Assembly: GCA_900551135.1 (NCBI GenBank)
Contig: URUX01000053.1
Coordinates: forward strand, 1-14,056
Source of the DNA: an uncultured Clostridium sp.
Lineage (GTDB): Bacteria > Bacillota > Clostridia > Lachnospirales > Lachnospiraceae
Direction: 5' to 3'
Length of the DNA: 14,056 nucleotides
Below, piece by piece: positions 1-8,500 of this stretch; position 1 is the first letter of the stretch, and every line of letters starts with the position of its first letter. Made by a program: the position numbers and the translations under genes. The notes under the pieces were generated by a model. The model saw only the letters and a list, made by a program, of their open reading frames with translations. It was not told the origin of the DNA and did no database searches.

Positions 1-946
1 CAGCCGCCACGATCAGCTGGCTCTCTCGGTTCTTGTGCAGCACCTTCATCGAAATCGTCGAATGAAGCCGCCCCTCGCAGACACAGATAAAGGGGTAAGA
101 CGTCTTTTCATGGAGGTAATCCATGCCCTTAAAAGCGGCGCCCCTGGCAAACAGCTCCTGGTCCATGTAGACCTTTCGCCTAGAACAGAGAAGCTTCATG
201 AAATCTCCCGCCCAGTCCTGCCGCTCAAAGCCTTTTCCTGTCAGGAAAATGGAAGAAAACAGCTTCTTGGATAGCAGCCGCTCCGCACAGGAACTGAGGA
301 TCTTATCCGCCAGTTTTCCGCCGGAAGGGGTATTCAAAATATCGAGATTAAAGCTCTCCTCCAGCGCCTCATCCTCGGCCACCACAGTCATCTGCTTCAT
401 CCCGCGCTGAACCTTTAATTCGTGGTAATGGAGCGAATCCTCTGATAAATCAAAGACCGCTACCTGATTGTTCCATACTTCCTTCTTCTGGCTCAGAACG
501 TAGTAGACAAAGCCTTCCGTATGGCTGATGATGTGCACCCGGTCCCTGGGTATCTCCAAGTAATCCGCACAGTACATCAGCGCGTCCATCAGCTTGACCT
601 CCACCTTTTCCAGTGTGATCACCAGCTCCTTTACCTCATCGGAGAAAAATTCCTCCCTGGCCAGCGCCAGTATTTTCTTTAGATAGATCTTAAGCAGGGT
701 GGTGCCCTCGTATTTCACGCCTCCCAGCGTGGCGGTACCGTCCTTCATGACCATCTTTATAAGCTTGTCTACGATAATGCCTTCCCCCACCAGGGTGTAT
801 GCGTAAGCTTCTTCCCCCACATACCACTCGTCATCATCCTTCTTCCGGCAGATGACCGTCGGCAGGCACCACGTCTTTTCACGTTCGTGACAGCACAGCC
901 TGGTATAGGCATCACATAAATCAAGTCCAATTATCAATCCGTCCAT
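1..946 (-). CDS. Hsp70/actin-like fold protein, DUF5716-like (3' end cut by window)
   Basis: The frame is open from an ATG at 946 to the window edge: 315 codons with no stop, so the C-terminus is missing. An AAGGGG ribosome site 7 bases upstream supports this start. The layout follows the ATPase domain of the Hsp70/actin superfamily. There is an N-terminal beta strand with LIIGLDL (residues 4-10), a segment around 105-150 resembling the helix and strand before the Hsp70 EPTAA motif, a second phosphate-loop-like VAVFDLSEDS (162-171), and FLTGKGF then ARGAAF (234-240, 267-272) resembling the adenosine-binding end. The glycines that normally bind phosphate are mostly replaced. No signal peptide or membrane segment is seen, so it is probably cytoplasmic. 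It lies 15 bases after the DUF5717-like gene and is presumably co-transcribed. Fold assignment is fairly secure, the DUF5716 name is from memory, and function is unknown. Lysine codons are 24 AAG to 4 AAA by hand count, unlike the neighbour. Confidence 0.75.
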   Translation of the reverse strand, partial: MDGLIIGLDLCDAYTRLCCHEREKTWCLPTVICRKKDDDEWYVGEEAYAYTLVGEGIIVDKLIKMVMKDGTATLGGVKYEGTTLLKIYLKKILALAREEFFSDEVKELVITLEKVEVKLMDALMYCADYLEIPRDRVHIISHTEGFVYYVLSQKKEVWNNQVAVFDLSEDSLHYHELKVQRGMKQMTVVAEDEALEESFNLDILNTPSGGKLADKILSSCAERLLSKKLFSSIFLTGKGFERQDWAGDFMKLLCSRRKVYMDQELFARGAAFKGMDYLHEKTSYPFICVCEGRLHSTISMKVLHKNRESQLIVAA

Positions 947-961
947 CGACAATCCCCTTAT

Positions 962-3900
962 CTACATCAGTGGAAATAATTCTTCCGCGGCAGCATTCTT
1001 TGTTAAATACTCCCGCATCCGTTTTTTGAGCCCTTCTTCGTCCTTTAAACTCAGACACAGGCTCATTTCATTTAAACAGGCAAACCGGCTGTTCTTTCCT
1101 TCCTGGTCTGCTGCCTGGGCAGAAAATCCCTGACACTGTTTCTTTCCCTGAGCCATTAATACTGAATTGCCGTTTTTATATTCATAAACCCGGTATTCCA
1201 GGGTTTCCCCATCAAATAACACTTTTTCCATAACAAAGATTCCCTGATATACCCGGTGCATTTCCTCACTGTGGAATTCTTCCTCATCAGGAAGCACCCG
1301 AACCCGTAATACAATTCTGGAATCCCTGTCCCCTTTGTACTGGATCATCACCTTATCCATTATATCTCTGGGAATCCGTATAAATTGTCCCAGTTTTTTG
1401 AAATAAGGAAATACCAGTCCTGCGTCCAGCAGAAAGTCCACCACCTGCTGGCACAAAATTTTCTGCTCATCACTTAACCGGTTCTTCTCGGAATAAAATC
1501 TGGTAAGCGACAGCAGATAAATGGTGGGGATTCTTTCTCTGTCCGGGGTATTTTTTACCAGTCCTTCCAGATACTCAAACACCTGTCCCTCCGGCTGTGC
1601 ATCGCGATAAAAATAATCCGTGCATTTTACGGCAAAATATGCCTTTACAATGCTGTCCGACGTTTTTTTTCTGGTTGCGTAAAGGTCAAATACGGCATCC
1701 ATCCTCTCCTGACAGCCGGAAAACAGCATCTGGGCCAGCAGCCGTTCTTCCATGTCGTAGGTATCCACATGGTATTCCACTCCCTGCATCAATATATGAT
1801 ACATCGTTTCGGCAGGTCCATTGTAATACTGGCACAGATAATCCAGAATAACCGAATCTGCACTTCCTGCGTCAAAGACCTGTACCGCCAGCCAGGAAAG
1901 GAATTCATCCTCATCAAAGAGTTTTTGCAAAATCATCTTTGTACACAGCTTCAGCCGGCGCCCCGTACTGATTTCCGTTATTCCGTATTTTTTCATCATA
2001 TCGTAGGCTTCCATCAGATAGTTCTGACGGATCAGGGTTTCGCAGATACTGGTACGCTCTTCTCCACTGATAGGATCTTTATCCAGCATTAACAGATAAC
2101 TTAAATCAGTGCCTCCTTTTTCTTCCTTTGATGCCTTTTTCTGATAATAGGCAATGGATTTGGAAAGAAGCTGTTTTTCATAAATAGGGTTCAGATTCAG
2201 GTCTTTTAATGCCCGTTCCAGCAAAGCGGCTTCTTCATCATTTTCTGCCCCCTGATCGCCAATCTGACGGCAGGCTCTCAGGCACAGCATGGGATGCTCC
2301 GGATAAACTTCAAAGCACCGGGTTTCCAGATCCGGTTTATCCATAACCGGAGTTTTAATATATCGGATATTGGTATACCGGTTTCCATAGCCATCCTGGA
2401 ATAAAATAACACTTTTGTCTAAAAACAGCGGCACATAGGCCACGCCGTCCCTTAACAGGAAAATATCCTCGTCCAGCGTCTCCTCATACCGCACAATGAC
2501 GTAAAGCATCTCCGGATTGCGGCAGGAGATCCGGTAAGACCGTAAAATAGACGGCAGAATCTTTGCCACAGGCACATCAATTACGTCTTTGTAAATCATT
2601 TTATCGTACAATACTGCCAGATTGCTGTCTATATTCGCTGCAAACAGCTGTTCCATGGCAAATTGCTCCATATCCCGCTCATAAGCCTTGTAAAGATCCG
2701 AAGACGGATTGAGATAGCTGAGAATATTCCGGTATAATACCGCCTTGGTATGGCTGTCCAGTTCCTGGGAATAGGAAAAATACAGCAGCACTTCTTTCGG
2801 GAGGATGTGATGAAACTCCTCTGGCAGAGAATACAGATAATATTCATACAGCCTGGTCAGATTAATCTGTTCTTTTAATGCCAGTTCATACCAGGCAAAA
2901 TCCTCCTGTCTGCGGCAGTCGCCTTTGATGCGCATACAGCAGATAGCCTCTAACAGACGGCGTTTGGGATAATCCTGATACAGTCTGACCAGCAGACGGC
3001 TGTACAAAGGATTATAATATCTTGCAGTTCCTGCGGCTCTGGCCGCTTTTTCAGCAAGTCCCTCTTCCACCAGTCCATGGTCTGCTCCAAAGGACAGCAC
3101 CTGAAGTTCAAAGGGAGTCATCCCCCGAAGCAAATCCGGATGAGCCGATAAAATCAGACAGGCCTTTTGGTAAAGGAAGGGGCTTCGAAATCCCCATGAA
3201 TACAGTTCAGCCATTTCCGCCAAAGTCATGGCCGGATTTTCTTCCATCTCCGGTTCCAGTTTTAACCGGAGGAAAAACAGATAGGGATAGCTGTGGCTCT
3301 CCGTCAGGTATTTGATAACCAGACGACTCAGGGCTTCTTTCTGACTCTGGTTGGGATTAAGTTCTAGGGAAAGATACTGAAACAGACAGTACAGTTCCAC
3401 TTCATCCCGCCTGCAAGAAAGCACCTGATCCCGAATCTCGTCCAGCAGCAGCACCGCCTGATCCTTTTGTTCTGACAAAATGCAGCATTCTGCCAGCAAA
3501 AGAGACGTTTTGGCATCCTGCGGTTTTAATCCTTTTAACGCATCCAGCTGCTGTTTCATTCGTCCAAGGATGACGGACTCTTCATATTTGCCGCTTTCAT
3601 ACTCCAGCCGCAAAGAAAGACAGGCGCCATACCCTTTTCTCCACTCTAATTCTCCGGAATCCGTTTCTTCTCTGGTTTTGGCTCCCTCTACCCTGATTTG
3701 AACCGTCACCTGATCTCTCACTGTCTTCAGACGGATAACCCCCTGGTTTTCTCCTTTGTGAAGAAACTTTGGATGAATCCGATATCCGATCTGACAGACG
3801 TCTCCATCAAAATCTTCTTCCCTGACCTGAGAACGCACCAGTTCTAAAAATCCGCCTTCTGCTTCCATCTGAATATTGACATAGCCCCAGGTATTTTTTC

Positions 3901-4546
3901 GGATTTCAATGGTATCCACAATGGAAGTTCCCGGAGTCCGGTACACCCGTTCCCTGTCTTCCACCGTAATGGTTACCGGCTCCTTGACCTGAAGGGCAGT
4001 TAAAAATTCTTCCAGCAGGTTTTCCCGGTTGGTATGGCCTTTTAACCCATCATAAACAGCCCGTATATGCATATCCTGCATAAAGGGCGCCTCGACAAAA
4101 TCCTGATATTCAAACAGCCTCAGGGCTGTATCCCTGTCTTTTTTGGCCAGATTGGAAAAATCCCTGGCCGTCTTTAAATTTCCAAGGGCCTGGCCGGACG
4201 TCCCAGACTGTACCTGGAACACAAAGGGGATTTCCTTCTCCCCGCCATTGGTCACAAGGAAAAAGCTGCCACGGATTTGATCTCCATTTTCCAAATAAGT
4301 TGTATCTATCTCATATAAAATCCGGCTGCGAAGGCCTCCAAACGCTTCTGTCAGAACCTTTACCCGATAATGACTGGAATAAACGAGTCCTTTCATGCTG
4401 AGCCCGTTGCTGCTGGCCAGATTGATTTCTCCTCTGCTGATCTCCTGGGCTGGAACGTGTCCATTCAGTTTTTCCGGAACAATGGTCAGTTCCGGATTTT
4501 GAAAATCCACAATTCCTTTTGCCAGCCGGTTGATCTTTTCTCTCAT
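962..4546 (-). CDS. Large cytoplasmic helical-repeat protein, DUF5717-like, 1194 aa
   Basis: This is a very long single frame starting at ATG 4546, with AGGTGG four bases upstream. There is no signal peptide or membrane helix, so it is probably cytoplasmic. Residues about 15-115 and 190-288 are rich in alternating hydrophobic residues, suggesting two beta-sandwich modules joined by a helical stretch (125-187). From about 300 to 1050 the sequence is almost all helical, with TPR-like pairs such as LLLAECCILSEQKDQAVLLL near 349-368, so a long alpha-solenoid is likely. Residues about 1065-1135 are again beta-rich, followed by a charged C-terminal helix. I see no catalytic motif. It resembles the DUF5717 family of Lachnospiraceae, which I recall being paired with DUF5716 as here. 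The two genes are 15 bases apart and likely form one transcript. A scaffold or client-binding role for the Hsp70-like partner is inference only. Confidence 0.85.
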   Translation of the reverse strand: MREKINRLAKGIVDFQNPELTIVPEKLNGHVPAQEISRGEINLASSNGLSMKGLVYSSHYRVKVLTEAFGGLRSRILYEIDTTYLENGDQIRGSFFLVTNGGEKEIPFVFQVQSGTSGQALGNLKTARDFSNLAKKDRDTALRLFEYQDFVEAPFMQDMHIRAVYDGLKGHTNRENLLEEFLTALQVKEPVTITVEDRERVYRTPGTSIVDTIEIRKNTWGYVNIQMEAEGGFLELVRSQVREEDFDGDVCQIGYRIHPKFLHKGENQGVIRLKTVRDQVTVQIRVEGAKTREETDSGELEWRKGYGACLSLRLEYESGKYEESVILGRMKQQLDALKGLKPQDAKTSLLLAECCILSEQKDQAVLLLDEIRDQVLSCRRDEVELYCLFQYLSLELNPNQSQKEALSRLVIKYLTESHSYPYLFFLRLKLEPEMEENPAMTLAEMAELYSWGFRSPFLYQKACLILSAHPDLLRGMTPFELQVLSFGADHGLVEEGLAEKAARAAGTARYYNPLYSRLLVRLYQDYPKRRLLEAICCMRIKGDCRRQEDFAWYELALKEQINLTRLYEYYLYSLPEEFHHILPKEVLLYFSYSQELDSHTKAVLYRNILSYLNPSSDLYKAYERDMEQFAMEQLFAANIDSNLAVLYDKMIYKDVIDVPVAKILPSILRSYRISCRNPEMLYVIVRYEETLDEDIFLLRDGVAYVPLFLDKSVILFQDGYGNRYTNIRYIKTPVMDKPDLETRCFEVYPEHPMLCLRACRQIGDQGAENDEEAALLERALKDLNLNPIYEKQLLSKSIAYYQKKASKEEKGGTDLSYLLMLDKDPISGEERTSICETLIRQNYLMEAYDMMKKYGITEISTGRRLKLCTKMILQKLFDEDEFLSWLAVQVFDAGSADSVILDYLCQYYNGPAETMYHILMQGVEYHVDTYDMEERLLAQMLFSGCQERMDAVFDLYATRKKTSDSIVKAYFAVKCTDYFYRDAQPEGQVFEYLEGLVKNTPDRERIPTIYLLSLTRFYSEKNRLSDEQKILCQQVVDFLLDAGLVFPYFKKLGQFIRIPRDIMDKVMIQYKGDRDSRIVLRVRVLPDEEEFHSEEMHRVYQGIFVMEKVLFDGETLEYRVYEYKNGNSVLMAQGKKQCQGFSAQAADQEGKNSRFACLNEMSLCLSLKDEEGLKKRMREYLTKNAAAEELFPLM

Positions 4547-4565
4547 TTTACCACCTCTAAACCGT

Positions 4566-4594
4566 ATTCTAACACATTTCGACAGGATTGGAAA
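4566..4594 (-). promoter_or_regulatory. Putative sigma-A promoter for the DUF5717-like gene
   Basis: On the minus strand, TTTCCA (4589-4594) and TAGAAT (4566-4571) are separated by 17 bases. The start codon follows about 20 bases after the -10 box, giving a very short leader that holds only the ribosome site. The -35 box matches consensus at 4 of 6 positions, so this is moderate. It sits directly behind the terminator of the upstream operon, where a new promoter is expected. Confidence 0.5.
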
Positions 4595-4615
4595 GTAAAA
4601 AGCATAATCCTGTCG
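4580..4615 (-). other. Alternative hairpin that competes with the terminator
   Basis: CGACAGGATT (4580-4589) and AATCCTGTCG (4606-4615) form a perfect 10-bp inverted repeat with a 16-base loop. The 4606-4615 segment is also part of the arm and loop of the terminator hairpin at 4597-4629, so the two structures cannot form together in one RNA. The competing arm lies downstream of the terminator in the transcript, which is the reverse of a classic attenuator. It may be a read-through RNA structure, a remnant of a duplication, or a DNA-level site overlapping the -35 region. Confidence 0.4.
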
Positions 4616-4629
4616 GGATTATGCTTTTT
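4597..4629 (-). terminator. Rho-independent terminator overlapping a stop codon
   Basis: This is a perfect 14-bp inverted repeat (AAAAAGCATAATCC and GGATTATGCTTTTT) with a 5-base loop, and the U-run is part of the 3' arm. The TAA stop of the small membrane protein gene (4619-4621) lies inside the 5' arm. A ribosome finishing that gene would therefore cover the arm and could influence folding. It ends the DUF4364-membrane protein operon. Confidence 0.8.
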
Positions 4630-4924
4630 CTGTAATTGTCTCTTTGATTTGCGGCTTAAAATGCTCTGTCTCTGCCGGCTCCGGCCTCACAAATTCCATG
4701 GCGGCAGCTTCCTTCTGTACCGGTACAGGCTCAATCTTTGCCGCCGTCTCTCTGACCCGAAGCCGGAGATAGGTTCTCAGCACCCTGACTGCCAGCACGA
4801 CCAGAAAAACAGGAAGCACGAGACATAAGTAAACCTTGTATTTCAGCCACTTTTTCTTCTTTTCCAGACGCCGGATCTCCTGCCTGACTGCGTCTAAATA
4901 TGACAGGGATGTTTGTTTTTTCAT
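4619..4924 (-). CDS. Small single-pass membrane protein, 101 aa, unknown function
   Basis: The start ATG at 4924 is chosen because AGGAGG lies four bases upstream; a longer in-frame extension has no such site and would overlap the preceding gene. The protein has a very basic N-terminal helix (residues about 10-30, RRLEKKKKWLKYK), one hydrophobic segment (about 30-49, rich in L and V) and a second basic patch (50-60). A charged tail rich in proline and glutamate follows (64-101). It is probably anchored in the membrane; I cannot fix the orientation because both flanks of the segment are basic. No enzymatic motif is present and I do not recognise the family. It starts 17 bases after the DUF4364 gene ends, so the two are almost certainly co-transcribed. 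Its last codons form part of the terminator hairpin. Confidence 0.75.
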   Translation of the reverse strand: MKKQTSLSYLDAVRQEIRRLEKKKKWLKYKVYLCLVLPVFLVVLAVRVLRTYLRLRVRETAAKIEPVPVQKEAAAMEFVRPEPAETEHFKPQIKETITEKA

Positions 4925-4941
4925 GCTTCCTCCTGATAATC

Positions 4942-5463
4942 TTAACTGCTCATTAGAGATTTCATGGCAAAGGCATAGATTTCCTGACTCTTTGCCCTCC
5001 ACTGGCTGCACATGGATTCTGCCTGCTCCTTGTCAGGAACCGACAAATTCAGTTCAATCAGAACGCTTTTCCCTTCCCGTACCTCACAGTGGACAATATA
5101 ATCCTGGCTTGTGGATTTATAATAATCGGAAACTACCCCAACCTCATCTCTGAGGCGAAACTTGTTTTCCTTTAAGTACTGATCAATATCTTCAATAATG
5201 GCCGGTGAAATCTTTTTGCCGAAAAACTCCAGAGTATCCTCGCCTTCCTGGGTAATCTCATACCGGCTGCTGTTGTGCAGGGTTTCTTTCCGAACCAGCC
5301 CTGCTTCCAACAGTTCATTTAACGCCTGCTGTAAGGTAAAGTATGTTGTATACTCCCGTTCCAGGAAAAAATTGGAAAGCTGGGCGTTCGTCAGCGGAAA
5401 ATTTACCTGTTTTAACATATAAAGATTCATCAGTTTATATAAAGTCATTGGTTCAGACAGCAT
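4942..5463 (-). CDS. DUF4364 family winged-helix protein, 173 aa
   Basis: The ATG at 5463 is preceded by AGGAGA at a good distance, and a strong promoter lies just upstream. A longer in-frame start would read through that promoter, so I reject it. The N-terminal half fits a winged helix: EPMTLYKLMNLYML (residues 4-17), a recognition-like segment FTLQQALNELLEAGLV (42-57), then a wing ending in SRYEIT (66-71) and TQEGEDTLEFF (71-81). The C-terminal half (about 100-173) is mixed alpha/beta and ends in a long helix. This matches the DUF4364 family of clostridia as I remember it, at usual length. A DNA-binding or transcription-regulating role is inferred from the fold; no target is known from the sequence. 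It leads a two-gene operon with the small membrane protein. Confidence 0.85.
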   Translation of the reverse strand: MLSEPMTLYKLMNLYMLKQVNFPLTNAQLSNFFLEREYTTYFTLQQALNELLEAGLVRKETLHNSSRYEITQEGEDTLEFFGKKISPAIIEDIDQYLKENKFRLRDEVGVVSDYYKSTSQDYIVHCEVREGKSVLIELNLSVPDKEQAESMCSQWRAKSQEIYAFAMKSLMSS

Positions 5464-5527
5464 AGTTCTTCTCCTTGGGTACAGCCCGGATTTTCCGCTT
5501 CTGGTGTCAGCTGTTGTTACTCGCTTT

Positions 5528-5556
5528 ATTATACCTGTTTTCTTTTCCGAAAGCAA
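5528..5556 (-). promoter_or_regulatory. Sigma-A promoter for the DUF4364 operon
   Basis: On the minus strand, TTGCTT (5551-5556), 17 bases, then a perfect TATAAT (5528-5533). The predicted start of transcription is near 5521, giving a leader of about 57 bases before the ATG at 5463. The upstream gene ends at 5594 and no convincing terminator lies between; the CCGGCCGG palindrome at 5576-5583 has no U-run after it. Confidence 0.8.
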
Positions 5557-5593
5557 GGGGAGGCCTTTATGATTCCGGCCGGATTTGTGCATT

Positions 5594-8500
5594 TCAGACA
5601 CTCGAATCCAGCTTGAAAAGCCTTCTCAGTTCTTTTTTGCTCAGGCCCGAAAGCGTTGCCGGCTGGCCTTCCATGATCTGATCCGCCAGTCTGCTTTTCG
5701 CCTCCTGAAGGGTTAAAATATTCTCTTCAATGGTATTTTTGGTAATCAGGCGGTATACCGTTACCTGTTTTTCCTGTCCGATGCGGTGGGCTCTGTCTGT
5801 GGCCTGGTTCTGGGCAGCAATGTTCCACCACGGGTCGTAATGAATGACCGTATCTGCTGCTGTCAGATTCAGTCCCGTACCCCCTGCCCGTAAAGAGATT
5901 AAAAATACCGGCGTATCATCTTTTTGGAAGGAATCCACCATATGAAGCCGATCTTTCTTGGAGGTTTCTCCTGTCAGCAGATAATATCCGATTCCGGCGG
6001 CTTTCAGTCTTTCCTTTATCAGCTTCAGCATAGAGGCGAACTGGGAAAACAGCAGGATCTTATGGCCTCCGGCAGTTCCGCTTTCTATCAGTTCCATACA
6101 GGTCTCCAGTTTGGCAGAACCGCCCTTATAGTTCTCGTAGTAAAGCCTGGGATCACAGCAAATCTGGCGCAGTCTGGTAAGCTGGGCCAAAATCTGGAGT
6201 TTTCCGGCTGCATCCTCGTCACTGCCTTCCTCCAGCATATCTTTTAATACTCTGGCGCTGGCTGCATACAGGGCTTTCTGCTCCCCTTCCATTTGAGAAT
6301 ACATACAGGTTTCCAGTTTATCCGGAAGGTCTTTTAACACATCTTTTTTTATCCTGCGAAGGATAAACGGGGAGGTAAGCCGCTTCAGGCTTGTCAGTAC
6401 CTCTTCATCCTTCTCTTTTACCAAAGGAATCTCAAAATCCTTTTTAAACCGCTGGTAGCTGAACAAAAATCCGGGCATCAGATAATCAAAAATACTCCAC
6501 AATTCTCCCAGCCGGTTCTCAATCGGCGTTCCTGTCAGTGCAAATCTGGTGACGGAATTAATTTTCTTTACCGCCCTGGCGTTCTGGGTTCCCGCATTTT
6601 TAATGAACTGGGCCTCATCAATAATCTGAAAACGAAAAGTCAGATGTTCATACCGTTCAATATCCCGGCGCAGCAAATCATAAGACGTAATCAGGATTCC
6701 CTTCTGTCCCTCTTTCGCCATGTTCTCTGCCTGTTCCAGAATCTGCTCCCTCTCCCTGGCCGTTCCTGCTACAGTAGAAACCGGCAGTTCCGGAGCAAAC
6801 TTCTGAAACTCGTGTTCCCAGTTATAGACCAGGGAAGCAGGCGAAACAATCAGGGACAGCAGGCTTGCCGTATTTTCCCTGCGTCCGTATTCATCGGCTA
6901 ACAGCGCAATGACCTGGATGGTCTTTCCCAGTCCCATATCATCTGCCAGTATGCCGCCAAAGTGTCCGGCATCCAGTGTTTTCAGCCAGCGAAATCCATA
7001 CTTCTGATAACTTCTCAATACCGGATCAAGGGATTTGGGAATCTGATATTCTGCATCTTCTACCGATTTCAGCCCCCGTATCACAGCCCGAAAGGCCTGA
7101 TCCCTGTAAAAAGGAACTCCAGGTTCCTCTTTAAATAAATGATCTAAATACAGCGCCCGATAATAAGGCAGACGGATATGCCCCGATGCAATCTCGTTTT
7201 TCGATAACGCCAAATCACCGGCCATTTTTGCTACCGCCAGAATCCCGTCGCTTTCCAGCTGCAAAAATTCGCCGTTTTTTAAACGGTAATATTTTTTCTT
7301 CTGCTGATATGCTCCAAGGATTTTGGCCAGTTCTGCCCCATTCATGCCATCCGTATCAATCTGCAAATTCAGCCATCCTTCTGCCGCACTGACTCCTACC
7401 TGGACCCCTTCTGCCTTGCGGATCTTCCACTGGTTTACCTCTTTTGAAAGATATACTTCTCCCAATTGGCGAAATTCCTCAATTCCTTCTAAAAGCAGGC
7501 GGTACAATGCGTCCTCATCTTTCCGGATTACCAGCTTTTTCCCTTCCGGCTCCTTGTACTGGAAATATTTCGCAATGGTCTGGCTAATCCGAAACTCTCC
7601 AGGCACATCCCGGCAAATATGGCGGGGAACCAGTTCATCTTCAATCGGGTGAAAAGAGTAATCTCCATAAGAAAGCACCGGTTCCATAGAGACTTCCTCC
7701 GGCCCTGTGCTTTCAAACCGGAAACTGGCCTTCAGCGGTTCCGTCTGATACATTTCCCAGTCTATATCCGGCGCTTCTATCAGACTGTATTCCTCTATTT
7801 TCTTCAGCACTCTCTGGTAAAACAGGGGGACATCCCGGTCGTTGACTGCAATTGTCTTATCCGTCCTTGCTGCCATCTGTTCGATAAAAAAACGCATTAC
7901 GTGGCTGCAGTCTTCGTCACAGCGGCAGATCTTTCCCTGGCTTCCAAAATAGAGGTAACGTTCTCCCATGAAACTAAACTCATATTCCAGAAGCTTCACT
8001 TCCAGTCCGTCCCGTCCCCGCCTCTTTGCCTGTATCCGGAAATCCGGATTCAGGCGGCTCACATACAGCGGTTCTGCCTTTCCGTTCTGAAAACTGACCT
8101 CCAGGGTCCTGTCCACATACATGGCAAAAAACCGATCCCTGTTTTCCCGGCTTAATGTCAGTTCTCTGAGAGGCGGCCGGACTTCAAAGGACGTTTTCCT
8201 AAACTGGCTGTAATATTCCTGATAGGTATTGACCAGTTCCATTACAAACTCAGCCAGAGGCCTGCTTTCTTCATCAAATGCATCCAGGCTGTGATGAAAC
8301 GAGAGACTCTTTCCATAATTCATCAGCGCTCCTGCTTCCATAGCCTGGGTAAACGCACTTAAGTCTTTTATCTGGTACAGACGTTCTCTGCCGATTTTAA
8401 ACTCCAGTCTGGTGTCTTTCCCTTTCCGGTCTACTAAAAGTACCGGAACCAGCCTTACCGATCCAGCCTCGTTTTCCCTGATAATTCTGGCCACTTCTCC

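Noticed and set aside
4370..4828. Plus-strand open frame of 152 codons across the 4546-4619 gap
   Set aside because: It runs antisense through the start of the DUF5717-like gene, a promoter, a terminator and the membrane protein gene, with no recognisable protein features.
5574..5585. CCGGCCGG palindrome after the SNF2-family gene as a terminator
   Set aside because: The palindrome has no loop and is not followed by a U-run on the minus strand.
5464..5601. N-terminal extension of the DUF4364 protein by 46 residues
   Set aside because: The extension would translate through a perfect -10/-35 promoter and bypass a strong AGGAGA ribosome site placed correctly for the ATG at 5463.
7619..8155. 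Plus-strand open frame of 178 codons
   Set aside because: It lies entirely inside the SNF2-family gene on the other strand, has no ribosome site of note, and the protein looks like a reverse-complement shadow rich in R, F and L without domain motifs.
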